Part shown: piece by piece, positions 29,282 to 38,233 of the stretch | Layout: each line of letters opens with the position of its first letter | Numbering within the stretch: the stretch's first letter is position 1 | NCBI GenBank assembly: GCA_947646655.1 | Contig: CANSHI010000001.1 | Span: 61,570 to 125,569 of the forward strand | Direction of reading: 5' to 3' | DNA length: 64,000 bases | Origin: an uncultured bacterium | GTDB lineage: Bacteria > Bacillota_I > Bacilli_A > RF39 > UBA660 | Position numbers and translations under genes: made by a program | Notes under the pieces: generated by a model | Seen by the model: the letters and a program-made list of their open reading frames with translations, nothing else | Database searches by the model: none | What the model was told of the DNA's origin: nothing

Positions 29282-30231
29282 ACTTTTCCGTTATTTCTTT
29301 TAGTTAGAAGTGTTAACTTATCTTCAAATTTTTGCACCGATCTTAGATGTGGTTTTGGTCTCCATTTATCTTTCTTATGAAAGAACCCAAATCCTAAATA
29401 CTTGATTTCATTTGGTCTAGCAATTTTACTTTTCTCCATGTTAACTTTTAGGTCTAATTTCTTTTCTATAAACTTTGTAATACTTTCCATTACTCTGTTC
29501 GCTGCCTTTTCACTTTTAACTACGATTATACAGTCATCTGCATATCTGACAAAGTTTAAACCTCGTACTTCTAACTCTCTATCAAGTTCGTTAAGCATTA
29601 TGTTTGATAGCAAAGGACTTAGATTTCCTCCTTGTGGAGTTCCTACTTTTGTAGGTTTTAATAGTCTATCTTCCATAACACCACTTTGCATAAACTTTCT
29701 AACTAGTGATACAACATCACCATCAGGTATGGTTTTTGCAACAAGACTTATGAGCTTATCATGGTTAACTTTATCGAAAAACTTCTCTAGGTCGATATCT
29801 ACTATCCAATCATATCCATCGTTGAAATATTCAAGCACTTTTATTATTGCCTGCTCAGCTGCTCGTCCTGGTCTAAAACCAAAACTATTCTCACTAAATT
29901 TTTGGTCGAATATTGGTTGTAGCACTTGCAACATGCCTTGTTGTATAAATCTATCAACTATTGTTGGTATTCCTAGTCCTCTAAGCTTTCCATTACCCTT
30001 CGGTATATATACTCTTCTAACAGGACTTGGTGTATACTTTCTATTTCTAATTTGTTCTGCGATTCCTTCTTCGTGTTCAAAATAGTAACTTGTTGCTTCT
30101 TCCATATCCATTTTATCCACACCAAAAGTTTCACCATTTTGGCGGACTCTTTTTATTGCTTCGTGCATATTTTTCTTTTCAAGTATTCTCTCTAGTAATT
30201 CCATACTTGTTTTCTTCCTTTCTAATTTCAT
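29269..30231 (-). pseudogene. ltrA: Group II intron reverse transcriptase, N-terminal part (split by frameshift)
   Basis: A 320-residue reverse transcriptase domain with the RT0-RT7 pattern: KGNGKLRGLGIPTIVDRFIQQ, SFGFRPGRAAEQAI, WIVDIDLEKFFDKVNHDKL, GTPQGGNLSPLLSNIMLNELD, and the catalytic box FVRYADDCIIV with intact YADD. The frame ends at KVWQK because of a one-base deletion; the maturase part continues in the next frame. As sequenced, the intron protein should not support splicing alone, although the RT core is intact. Start ATG at 30231. Confidence 0.88.
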
Positions 30232-30749
30232 TCTTGAGATTATTAACTTTTGCTAGTTTACATCTTCTTTTAACCTCGAAATGCTCTAGTTTATTTATTC
30301 TGTCTTTAATCTCATGTGATTTTAGTGCAAGAAACACTGCAAATCATTCAGTCCTTCCTTAATCTTCATTAAGTACTATGACCTCGGCTGACTTCTCATG
30401 ATAAACCTTTTTCGACCACCCTCAACAATTGTTGTATTAAAACGCTTGTAATTATGTGTCCATGAGACCTCCCGTGGTAAGATATATAGCTTTCCTCGTT
30501 TACCTACTTGATTTACCTGTTAAACTACGGATGTCTTTTAGGCTTTATTTTGTTTTGCAAACTTGCCTGTTTAACCAGCCTCCTATCAAGTTTCTGTTCG
30601 TTAGGCCACGATTTTGTTCCACGCTTCCTTCGGCCCCAAGCCTCACGGCTGATGCTCTGCGCTTCTCTAACACTTCGTCGACACCTACGTGTGTAGTGGA
30701 CTTTCACCACCTAGTTATATACCATGCACGGCACACAAAAAGAAAAGCT

Positions 30750-32585
30750 TTAGTTTCCTTTCCTTTTAAAAGCCATTCTTTTAGAATGTTGTAAACTCTC
30801 TGATTTTAGATCACTATATCTTTTAGTACTTTCATATAATATGCTAGATTTACCCAAAAGATAAATCCTATCTAATAAATTTCTTCTTGCTCCAGTAGCA
30901 TCGTAGTTTTTAGCACCATCAACATTTAGAAATATTTTTAAACCAAATCTGTCTAACGCATCTCTTTTTTGAAAGAGAGCATTAAGATCTCTAACCATAC
31001 TTATATTTACTAGGTCAATGTTTCTTGCTACTAATGATACACTTAGTGTTTTAGTAATGTCTTCTGACACACTACAAAATATACATTCTATATTGTCATC
31101 TTCTTGATACTCAAAAATTAAGCTTTGCAATTCTTTAGAAAGACTTTGGCTTTGTTCTTTTGTAATATTTAAATTTAAACTTTGCATATCTTCTATCCAA
31201 GCAGATGATTTTAATTTTTCTATTAAATCTTTTACATAATCAATTTTCTCTTCTAAAGATAATGATTCAAATTCTTTGTTATCTTTTATTATTTGTTTAG
31301 CTTGAGATATAACACTAATATTCTCTTTTTCCCATTCTCTATCTTCTTGCAATTCATTTTCAGTAATAGCTGCGCCATAATGTTCATCAGTAAATAATCG
31401 GCAATATCTTCGTTTTATATCGTCATTAAATGTTCTTTTTTTAGATTCTACTTTTTTTGGATATGACAAATTAAAATCTTGTTTTCTTTCTATTTCTGAT
31501 TGTGTATTGCTTTTTAATTGTTTCAAAAGATAAGCAGCATATTTAACTTGGGTTTCATATGGTAACGTATCAAATTTTGGGTCTTGTTCTATTATTTTTT
31601 TAGCTTGATTTATAATACTGTTATTTTCTCTTTCCCATTTTCTATCACGTTCCCATTCTTCCTCAGAAATGGCACAACCATAATGTATATCAGTAAATAC
31701 TAAACTTAATAAACGTATGATATCATTATCGGACAATAAATGCTTAGTTTCTTCTAATTTTTGGGAGTTGCTAATATGTTCAAATTGCTCTTCATACATA
31801 AATAATAGAAAGTTAATAAAGTTATTTAATGCCTCATTTAAATCTTCTTTTTTACCAGTTTGTATTTTTGCTAATTTTTGACAATAAGAATATTTGGAAT
31901 GACTTATATTATAAGAAATGTTTGCTGGGCATATTTGTAGATCTAATTTTTGATTTTTATAGGAATATGTTCTATTTACTAATTCAGTAAATTTCAAACT
32001 GTGAATTAAGCGGGCAGTACGACCATTTCCATCTATTAAGGGATGGATACTTACAAATAAAATATGTAATAAAGCCGATTTTATAAAAGGGTCATTATCT
32101 ATAAAACCATCAGAATTTCTATTGTAGAAGTCTATAAATTCTTCCATCAAATTTGGCACTAGTGAAGGATCTGGAGCTTGATAATTAATAAGTTGATTAA
32201 AATCGTTTACCGTAGGTATAAATACGGGTTTATTACGATATCCAGTTTTAATAGGAGTTTTTTGTGTTTGCATGATCATCTCTTGTAAAATTTGAATACC
32301 GTCAGAATTTAAAGGGGTTGCTAATTCCATCAATTTGCAATTCATTACAGATGCTGGCGAAATATCCGTTTCTCCTTCAATTTTATTTGAATACATAAGT
32401 TCATTATAAAATTCGATCATAAGGTGATGAACGGCTGTTTCATTACCTAAGCTAAGTAATTCCGTTAAGTACTGATTAAATTTTACTTGTACATCGTGTA
32501 AATGATTTAAAGTTCTTGGACTTATTTTAAAATTTTTAATAGCACTAATAATATCAAAACAATTGGTATTTCTTTCTTCTAACAT
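30750..32585 (-). CDS. Fic family protein with duplicated C-terminal module
   Basis: A 611-residue Fic-domain protein. Fic enzymes usually transfer AMP from ATP to a target hydroxyl. Seen: the catalytic motif HPLIDGNGRTAR near residue 185, a beta-hairpin flap upstream, and an N-terminal inhibitory motif YSNKIEGE near residue 75 fitting the class II (S/T)xxxE(G/N) pattern, so it may be auto-inhibited. After the Fic core, two related segments of about 75 residues follow (near residues 298-370 and 400-475), each with HYG(C/A)AI(S/T)E and (R/E)W(E/R)(K/R)EN...I..AK.II. A further C-terminal part of about 100 residues has no recognised domain. It lies between a group II intron and an integrase, so probably on acquired DNA. 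Start ATG at 32585, with GGGGGAAT upstream. Confidence 0.85.
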   Translation of the reverse strand: MLEERNTNCFDIISAIKNFKISPRTLNHLHDVQVKFNQYLTELLSLGNETAVHHLMIEFYNELMYSNKIEGETDISPASVMNCKLMELATPLNSDGIQILQEMIMQTQKTPIKTGYRNKPVFIPTVNDFNQLINYQAPDPSLVPNLMEEFIDFYNRNSDGFIDNDPFIKSALLHILFVSIHPLIDGNGRTARLIHSLKFTELVNRTYSYKNQKLDLQICPANISYNISHSKYSYCQKLAKIQTGKKEDLNEALNNFINFLLFMYEEQFEHISNSQKLEETKHLLSDNDIIRLLSLVFTDIHYGCAISEEEWERDRKWERENNSIINQAKKIIEQDPKFDTLPYETQVKYAAYLLKQLKSNTQSEIERKQDFNLSYPKKVESKKRTFNDDIKRRYCRLFTDEHYGAAITENELQEDREWEKENISVISQAKQIIKDNKEFESLSLEEKIDYVKDLIEKLKSSAWIEDMQSLNLNITKEQSQSLSKELQSLIFEYQEDDNIECIFCSVSEDITKTLSVSLVARNIDLVNISMVRDLNALFQKRDALDRFGLKIFLNVDGAKNYDATGARRNLLDRIYLLGKSSILYESTKRYSDLKSESLQHSKRMAFKRKGN

Positions 32586-32773
32586 TTTATATTCCCCCTA
32601 ATTTTTCTCAAAGTAATCAACTTTGAGTATTCTTTCATTGATGAAGCATATTTTAGCACTTTTTTTACATTTTGTCCAGTATTTTGTCTTTATTTTGCGT
32701 ACGGTTAAGCCTTGTTAAACCTTTAATTTGGAAATTTTTTTTATTCTTCACTAATTTGATTACTTTAGGATAT

Positions 32774-32808
32774 CAAAAAACTCGATTCACATTTTGAATC
32801 AAGTTTTT
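32774..32808 (-). terminator. Terminator of the integrase gene
   Basis: On the minus strand AAAACTTGATTCA pairs with TGAATCGAGTTTT, followed by T6. It abuts the integrase stop codon. Confidence 0.75.
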
Positions 32809-33757
32809 ATTTACTTTCATACATCGGATTCAGATTATTCATCAGTTTAACTTTATTGTCGAAGCTCGGATGAACGTAGCGATCTAAAGTGATTTTTACA
32901 TCTGTATGGCCAAGAATTTCACTAAGTGTTTTGGGGTCACATCCATTTTCAATACAACGGGTTGCAAAAGAATGTCTTAAAGCATGAAAATTGTATTTAT
33001 CAAGACCAACTGATTTCATTATTTTTTTATAATGATTTGTATAGCTTCGCGGTTCAATATATTTTTCTCGTCCTGTCAAAAAGAAATAATCATTATTTTT
33101 TTTGAATTTTTTCAATAGAGGTATAATAAAAATAGGTATAGGTATATTTCTAATAGAAGAAATGGATTTAGGCACGTCTAATATAACAGTCGTTTTGTTG
33201 TTACTGTTTTTATCGGGGTTTTTAATGCGTATCAAAGTTTTTTTGATTTTAATGATTTTATTTTCTAAATCGATATTTTTCCATTTCAAAGCACATAATT
33301 CCCCAATACGTAAACCTGTATACAAGCATAATAATATGCCAAGGTTAGGTTCATCAATATTGCTAATCAACTTTTTTTCTAAAGCTATTTGATGTTCTTT
33401 TTTAAGTATTTGAATTTCTTTTTTAGCAATTTTAGGCATAGTAATATCGATTTTTATGTCATGATATTTTAATACTTGTTGTAAGATTATTAAAATATCT
33501 TTTACTGTCTTTGGTGCCAAGCCATTACTTAATAATTTCTCAGTAAATTCGTTTATATGATTTTTTGTTATTTGTTTTATTTTATAGTGTCCAAATTCTG
33601 GTATGAGATGTGCATATACAGTGTATTCATAACATGAATAAGATGACTTTTTACATGATATTTTAACACTCTTTAACCAGTTATGTATGTCGCCACTGAA
33701 TAAAGATTTTTCAATAGTTATTTTTTTGATATCTTTTTTAGTTTTATTATTGCCCAT
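32807..33757 (-). CDS. Tyrosine-type site-specific recombinase/integrase
   Basis: A 316-residue phage/ICE-type integrase. Seen: an N-terminal SAM-like core-binding segment (about residues 15-100), then the catalytic domain with Arg in TGLRIGELCALKW, Lys in the beta-hairpin region, HALRHSFATR (His-x-x-Arg), LGHTDVKITLDRYVH with the final His and the nucleophile Tyr. The active-site set appears complete. ATG at 33757 has AAAGGAGGAA upstream. With the neighbouring Fic gene and the intron it marks a small acquired region upstream of rpoBC. No excisionase, replication or conjugation gene is seen, and attachment repeats were not found by eye. Confidence 0.9.
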   Translation of the reverse strand: MGNNKTKKDIKKITIEKSLFSGDIHNWLKSVKISCKKSSYSCYEYTVYAHLIPEFGHYKIKQITKNHINEFTEKLLSNGLAPKTVKDILIILQQVLKYHDIKIDITMPKIAKKEIQILKKEHQIALEKKLISNIDEPNLGILLCLYTGLRIGELCALKWKNIDLENKIIKIKKTLIRIKNPDKNSNNKTTVILDVPKSISSIRNIPIPIFIIPLLKKFKKNNDYFFLTGREKYIEPRSYTNHYKKIMKSVGLDKYNFHALRHSFATRCIENGCDPKTLSEILGHTDVKITLDRYVHPSFDNKVKLMNNLNPMYESK

Positions 33758-33849
33758 GAATAAATTCCTCCTTTCGTATGAATATCATACAGAAAAAAGA
33801 ATCTCTTGCATAAAAAAAGATTTAGTGGCATCAGAATTTTTTAAAAAGT

Positions 33850-33939
33850 TTAATTAGTCTTGTAACATTCATATATCAATAATATTATTATTAAAGCTGC
33901 TAGAAGACGAATTAAAAGACCGATTATTATACTATACAT
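33850..33939 (-). CDS. Tiny hydrophobic peptide, possible membrane toxin-like ORF
   Basis: A 29-residue frame reads MYSIIIGLLIRLLAALIII then LLIYECYKTN, one strongly hydrophobic helix with a polar tail. An AGTAGGTGT ribosome site lies about nine bases before the ATG. The size and shape recall type I toxin peptides (Fst or TxpA class), but there is no sequence match I can name and no clear antisense RNA overlapping it. It lies directly upstream of the integrase, same strand. It may be a chance frame. Confidence 0.4.
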   Translation of the reverse strand: MYSIIIGLLIRLLAALIIILLIYECYKTN

Positions 33940-34046
33940 GTTATATTACACCTACTTCGATTGTACATATAGAATACCATGTTTTAGAGGAAAAATAAAT
34001 CTTTTTTTAGAAAGTAAAATTTTTTTTTAAAAATTGAAAAAAAGTG

Positions 34047-34182
34047 TTGACTTTATTGTCGTTTGAGTTTAATATATGAACTACCAATTCACTTTTTAAC
34101 GAAGGCGAATTGGTGCTAGTATCACACTAGCCAACCCCTTTTTATTCTTTTTTATGAAGCTGGCCCAGGGGGACAGCTTCTC
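34047..34182 (+). ncRNA. Candidate structured small RNA with its own promoter
   Basis: A plus-strand promoter (TTGACT 34047-34052, 17 bases, TAATAT 34070-34075) is followed by three hairpins: ACCAATTC/GAATTGGT (34083-34114), GCTAGT/ACTAGC (34115-34131) and GAAGCTG/CAGCTTC (34156-34180) with an inner CC-CAGG-GG. TTGG at 34110-34113 can pair either with the first arm or with CCAA after the second hairpin, so two folds compete. No ORF of note lies inside. No known RNA family was recognised. The 3' end may lie at the hairpin at 34187-34217. Confidence 0.5.
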
Positions 34183-34186
34183 TTAT

Positions 34187-34217
34187 CAAAAAAGCAATTA
34201 CTTAAGTGTAGTTGCTT
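34187..34217 (-). terminator. Terminator of the YlbL-like protease gene (possibly bidirectional)
   Basis: AAGCAACTAC ... GTAATTGCTT with T6 on the minus strand, at the end of the gene at 34216. On the plus strand the same hairpin is followed by a T-rich run and could end the candidate small RNA. Confidence 0.65.
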
Positions 34218-35232
34218 ATTTTATTTGCTTTAATTTTTCTAGTCCTTCTTCAAAAGTTTCAGCACTTAGAAGTATGATATCCATTTTTTCTTCATCTTTT
34301 ACTTTTAGTGCTTCTTCATAATTTTCTTTCGGACAAATAAATACTTCTGCTCCTTCATCGTATGCACCTAAAAGTTTATATTTAACACCGCCTATGATTC
34401 CTACATTGCCGTCTTTATCTATAGTTCCTGTACCCATTATTTTTTTTCCTTTGGTAATATCTTCAGATGTTATAGAATTGTAAATTGCTAATGATGTAAT
34501 GAAACCTCCTGAAGGTCCTGATTCACTCGATTTTGTTTTAACGCTTATATTGTAATCTGTTTTAAAATCAGAAATGGTAGCAATACTGATCCCTACTTTC
34601 GGCTCACCTTCGACATCGATGAGTTCGACTTCTTCCGTTTGAGGTTCACTTTTGCCATTTTTAATAAATTCTAATTTTACTTTATCCCCTATTTTTTTAG
34701 TGGCAATATATTTTTGAAATTCACTTAAATTCGTATATTTTATATTATCGACAGATAGTATTTCGTCGCCATATTTTAAATCCACTTTAGCATCTTCACT
34801 GACGTGGGTTACTAAATTGTGAATATTTTCCTCAGTAAATTCGATACCAGCAGCTTTGTATGCGACATATTCGGCATTGCTAATAGCTTCTTTCATATAT
34901 ATTTTATCGATTTCGACTGTTTCCTCAAAATCGGCATCATCATATGTTATATCTTTTGTGGAAGCGATGTCCCAGTTGGGTACAACGTATGACAATGCTA
35001 AAAACGGGATAGTACCTTTAACCATACTTACATATGTCATGCTCAATGAGCCTTCTTCTTCGTAAGTATTTTCTCCTTCGATACGTTCACTCATATTGAT
35101 CGCTCCACCTGGCGTGTATATTACGTAAGGAAATTCAAAAGTTAATCCTAAGTATAGTAAAAATAGAAAAATTAAAAATTTCCATTCTTCTTTAAAGAAG
35201 TTTTTAATTCTTTCAATAATTTTGTTAGTCAT
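34216..35232 (-). CDS. Membrane-anchored PDZ and Lon-type (S16) serine protease, YlbL-like
   Basis: A 338-residue protein: one N-terminal helix (FLIFLFLLYLGLTFEF), a PDZ domain (about residues 125-215, with KYGDEILSVDNI), and a C-terminal Lon protease domain. The catalytic Ser is in SESGPSGGFITS and the Lys in GGVKYKLLGA, the Ser-Lys dyad of family S16. The ATPase part of Lon is absent, which is normal for YlbL proteins. Substrates are not established in this lineage. The start ATG at 35232 has ATAGGTGAT upstream. It is divergent from the YlbJ-like gene, as part of the ylbJ-ylbL neighbourhood of Bacilli. Confidence 0.92.
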   Translation of the reverse strand: MTNKIIERIKNFFKEEWKFLIFLFLLYLGLTFEFPYVIYTPGGAINMSERIEGENTYEEEGSLSMTYVSMVKGTIPFLALSYVVPNWDIASTKDITYDDADFEETVEIDKIYMKEAISNAEYVAYKAAGIEFTEENIHNLVTHVSEDAKVDLKYGDEILSVDNIKYTNLSEFQKYIATKKIGDKVKLEFIKNGKSEPQTEEVELIDVEGEPKVGISIATISDFKTDYNISVKTKSSESGPSGGFITSLAIYNSITSEDITKGKKIMGTGTIDKDGNVGIIGGVKYKLLGAYDEGAEVFICPKENYEEALKVKDEEKMDIILLSAETFEEGLEKLKQIK

Positions 35233-35314
35233 TATTAATCACCTATATTATATTATAACACTAATGATGTGTAAAATATGTGAAAAATTTAAATTTTTTT
35301 CATATATTTTACTG

Positions 35315-36166
35315 ATGAAAAAATTTAAGAGACAAATTATACTATTTTTATGTTTAGCAGTGTTTATAGCATTATTTAAATATTCGGTTATTTGCAAAGC
35401 TTCTATTTTAGGAAGTATCGAAGTATGGGTATTTAATTTAGTTACTTCAATGCTTCCGATTTATATTATAACGGATTTATTGATAAACTATGGTATTTTA
35501 AATATTTTTTATAAGATGTTTAAGACGAATGCAATTTTTTTAGTTTTTATCTCGCTGATTGCTGGAACACCTTCAAATGCAAAATATATAAAAGAATTTT
35601 ACAATAATGGATTTATTACTTTAGACATGGCTAATTTTTTATTGTTATTCTCTTATTCCCCTAACCCTCTGTTCGTTTTAGGAATTGCTCAAAATTTAAA
35701 AATGGGATTATCGATTTTAGCATATATATATTTTACAAACATTTTAATATTTTTGTTTTTTAAAAAGAAATTTAAGACAAATGTAGGAAGTATAGAAAAG
35801 ATAGTTTTGGAAAAACCTTTTTCGCAAGTTTTAGAAGAGTCGATTTTTAAATCGGTACATATATTGATTTTAATACTAGGCGTTGTCATAGTTTATGGAA
35901 TCATAAATACTTTGCTTAAGGAATTAGGCGTAGAGTCGCTTTTTATCAGTTCATTATTAGAGATGACTAATGCTGTTGTTATTATAAATAACAATGGAGG
36001 CAACATATTGTGGTTAATCTTTGCCTGTACTTTTGCCGGATTAAGTATTCATACCCAAATAAAAAGTATCTTAGAAGATACTGAAATTTCCTATAAATAT
36101 TTTATTTTAGGACGTGTGTTAGCATGCATACCGATTTTAATCGCCATCATTTTTCGAATTTATTAA
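35315..36166 (+). CDS. YlbJ-like membrane protein (nucleoside-recognition/GATE domain)
   Basis: A membrane protein of about 283 residues, with eight or so helices. The features fit YlbJ, a sporulation integral membrane protein of Bacillus: SMLPIYIITDLLINYG, a conserved SLIAGTPSNAKYIKEFYNNG loop, and FSYSPNPLFVLG. ATG at 35315 is chosen; no good ribosome site is visible, and an in-frame start as early as 35222 would overlap the divergent neighbour. The 3' end overlaps rmuC by 30 bases, convergently. Its role here is uncertain. Confidence 0.75.
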   Translation: MKKFKRQIILFLCLAVFIALFKYSVICKASILGSIEVWVFNLVTSMLPIYIITDLLINYGILNIFYKMFKTNAIFLVFISLIAGTPSNAKYIKEFYNNGFITLDMANFLLLFSYSPNPLFVLGIAQNLKMGLSILAYIYFTNILIFLFFKKKFKTNVGSIEKIVLEKPFSQVLEESIFKSVHILILILGVVIVYGIINTLLKELGVESLFISSLLEMTNAVVIINNNGGNILWLIFACTFAGLSIHTQIKSILEDTEISYKYFILGRVLACIPILIAIIFRIY

Positions 36167-37219
36167 AGTGGGCGCGAAGTCGACATTGTTTATAGATTCG
36201 AAACGTTTAGATATTTTATCGGTTGTAGTATGAATAGATAAAACATCTTTATTGACAGTTTCGATAGATTTTGATAAGTGATCCCATCTTTCTTTATATC
36301 TTCCAAATTCGATACCTAGTTTATTTAATTCATTATGTATTATTTTAGCGTATTTATCTCTTTCCATATCTTTTATAATCATACTTATAATGGTTAGTGT
36401 GCTCATAAGAGTTGTAGGACTAGTAATCCAAACATGTTTTTTGTAAGCGTAGTTTAATATGTCTGTATGATAGGCATTTATTTCTGCAAATATTGCTTCA
36501 GCTGGTAAAAACATAATGGCTTGCTTGGCTGTAGCCCCATCTATTATATATTTTGTGCTTATTGCATCGATATGTCTTTTTACATCAATTTTAAATAGTT
36601 TTAGAGCTTCTTCCCGTTCGGCTTTTGACCTTCCCCTGTCTATAAAAATTTGATAGTTTTCAAGAGGAAATTTTGAGTCAATGCAAATCGTCCCTAATGG
36701 TTTTGGGGCGAAGAGAATGGCATCTGTAATTGTATTATTGGGTAAAGCATATTGAAGGCGGTATATTTGATCGTTTCTTTCACCAAATACGTTCGAGAGT
36801 ATCATGTTTAAATTTACTTCTCCAAATATTCCCCTAGTCTTTTTGTCCGTTAAAATAGATTGTAGAGAAACTATGTCGGTTGAAAGTAAATCGATTTTTT
36901 TCTGAGCTTCATCTATTTTAGAAAGTCTTTCTAAAACTCCTGCAAAGGTTTTATTAGTTTTTTCAAAATTGACATCTAGTCTCTCGTTTACTTTTTCATT
37001 GATAAGGTTTAACCTTCTTTCGATGACTTGCTCTTGATGTTCAAAATCGGTTCTCAAGGAATTTGAAAAGTCATATTTAAAGTCCCCTATATCTTTGGTC
37101 AAATTTTTTTCTAAAGTACTCATTCTGTCGACTATATCTATGTTATTATTCTTTTTTAATAAAAGTATAAACAATAATATTATGATGAGAATAAGTAATC
37201 CTATTATAATGTACTCCAT
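36137..37219 (-). CDS. rmuC: DNA recombination protein RmuC
   Basis: A 360-residue RmuC-family protein. Seen: an N-terminal transmembrane helix, a long coiled-coil region (about residues 28-120), then the nuclease-like core with RGIFGEVNLNMILSNVFG, CIDSKFPLENYQ, FLPAEAIFAEI and ITSPTTLMSTL. RmuC limits inversions at short inverted repeats in E. coli; its biochemical activity is not settled. The start ATG has AGGAGTAAAAC upstream. It follows the DedA-like gene by about ten bases, probably one transcript. Confidence 0.92.
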   Translation of the reverse strand: MEYIIIGLLILIIILLFILLLKKNNNIDIVDRMSTLEKNLTKDIGDFKYDFSNSLRTDFEHQEQVIERRLNLINEKVNERLDVNFEKTNKTFAGVLERLSKIDEAQKKIDLLSTDIVSLQSILTDKKTRGIFGEVNLNMILSNVFGERNDQIYRLQYALPNNTITDAILFAPKPLGTICIDSKFPLENYQIFIDRGRSKAEREEALKLFKIDVKRHIDAISTKYIIDGATAKQAIMFLPAEAIFAEINAYHTDILNYAYKKHVWITSPTTLMSTLTIISMIIKDMERDKYAKIIHNELNKLGIEFGRYKERWDHLSKSIETVNKDVLSIHTTTDKISKRFESINNVDFAPTLINSKNDGD

Positions 37220-37228
37220 GTTTTACTC

Positions 37229-37819
37229 CTAATCTAAATCTAGCTTTTTGTTTACGATGCTACTCAATACATAGGCAATAGTCATGATGATTAATACTTT
37301 TAAAAGATAGATAGGATGAGTAAGAGAATCTATCAGAGTTACACCTACATAGCCCCAAAAGTATACCATAAAAGGTTTTGCTATAAGTGCAGCGGTTAGG
37401 AACTTTTTGTATTCCATATTAGATACACCACTAAAAATGTTTACAAGAAATGCTGGTGTAAAAGGAAATGCTAAAACTAATACCAAATGTTTAAGCTTAA
37501 TATTGGAAAATTGCCTTACAAATTTAAGAGCTCTATTTTTTTCGAATCTTTTAGTTAAATAATCGAATCTTTTGGTTAAAACTCTTCTCGAGATGTAAAA
37601 TGCCAAACTGCATCCTGCTACTGTTAAAATATAAGATACGATAAAACCAACTATGTGACCGAATGAAATGAAATTTAAAGTTATAAAAACTGATAAAGGC
37701 AAAATTGGTACGACAGATTCTACTAAAATTAAAAGACAGCCTAAAATAGGGCCGTATGCTCCTAATGAGGCGAGGATTGTGTTTATAAATTCATCAATGT
37801 GTAAAAGTATTTCTTCCAT
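37229..37819 (-). CDS. DedA/VTT-domain family membrane protein
   Basis: A membrane protein of about 196 residues with the VTT (SNARE-associated, DedA/TVP38) pattern: an N-terminal re-entrant segment GAYGPILGCLLILVESVVPILP, the loop FISFGHIVGFIVSYI, YISRRV, and a later FPFTPAFLVNIFSGVSNM. DedA and TVP38 proteins act as lipid scramblases or flippases for undecaprenyl phosphate or phosphatidylethanolamine. The ATG at 37819 is favoured because an upstream GTG lies in the AAAGGTGAAG ribosome site. Confidence 0.85.
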   Translation of the reverse strand: MEEILLHIDEFINTILASLGAYGPILGCLLILVESVVPILPLSVFITLNFISFGHIVGFIVSYILTVAGCSLAFYISRRVLTKRFDYLTKRFEKNRALKFVRQFSNIKLKHLVLVLAFPFTPAFLVNIFSGVSNMEYKKFLTAALIAKPFMVYFWGYVGVTLIDSLTHPIYLLKVLIIMTIAYVLSSIVNKKLDLD

Positions 37820-37959
37820 GTAGAACTTCACCTTTTATTATTATAAATCATTTTGGCGAAAAATTAAACGAACTAGCGTATAGTAGACAGTTTTGGTGTA
37901 TATATTGGTAATTTTTTTAAAGAGAATTTAAGCACATAAATTAAATGTATTTTGAATTT

Positions 37960-38189
37960 TTAAAACATAGAACAGATAGGAATAACATTATTCTTTTTTG
38001 GGTCATTTTTAGCTAATGACATTAAGTTTAGTTCATTAAGTGATATATAATTTCTATTTTCTTCTTTAATTTCTTTTAACATTGTTTTTTTCCAACCTGC
38101 CGAGGGCCAGTAATTAAAACAACTTTATAACTTTTGGATAAATTTATTATTTTTTCTTGTACATTTCTAGTTAAATACATATTAGTCAT
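37960..38189 (-). pseudogene. Remnant of a DUF4143-type AAA ATPase gene
   Basis: The minus strand encodes MYLTRNVQEKIINLSKSYK then VVLITGPRQVGKK, the N-terminus and Walker A of the AAA_14/DUF4143 ATPases; after a one-base frameshift, MLKEIKEENRNYISLNELN and LMSLAKNDP continue the usual pattern. It then jumps to NNVIPICSMF and a stop, which resembles the family's extreme C-terminus. So about 300 residues in the middle are deleted. Intact relatives have about 380-430 residues. The gene is dead. Confidence 0.7.
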
Positions 38190-38233
38190 CTCTCTCTATA
38201 ACAATAATTGCACATTATAGTTGAAAATTCAAC

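Larger units (their letters stand above)
28830..30736 (-). mobile_element. Group II intron with a frameshifted intron-encoded protein
   Basis: A retroelement of about 1.9 kb. The 5' end is placed at GTGTGCC (30736, reading down), followed by about 500 bases of structured 5' domains. The open reading frame in domain IV carries reverse transcriptase and maturase parts in two frames. Domain V is visible at about 28880-28915 (ACCGCCGTA ... GTACGGTGG followed by TGTGAGAGG). A domain VI hairpin (TAGAGAAAAT ... AATTTTCTCTA) follows, and the 3' end is placed at CTCTACTCGAT (28830). Boundaries are by eye and may be off by a few bases. The intron sits between the fic gene and the rpoBC promoters, on the same strand, and does not interrupt a gene. 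Confidence 0.8.

Noticed and set aside
29402..30085. Plus-strand frame of 227 codons
   Set aside because: It is the reverse of the reverse transcriptase gene, with no ribosome site and no protein-like pattern.
34047..34182. CRISPR tracrRNA or SRP RNA
   Set aside because: No cas genes or repeat array are seen, and the SRP GGAA loop and pairing are absent.
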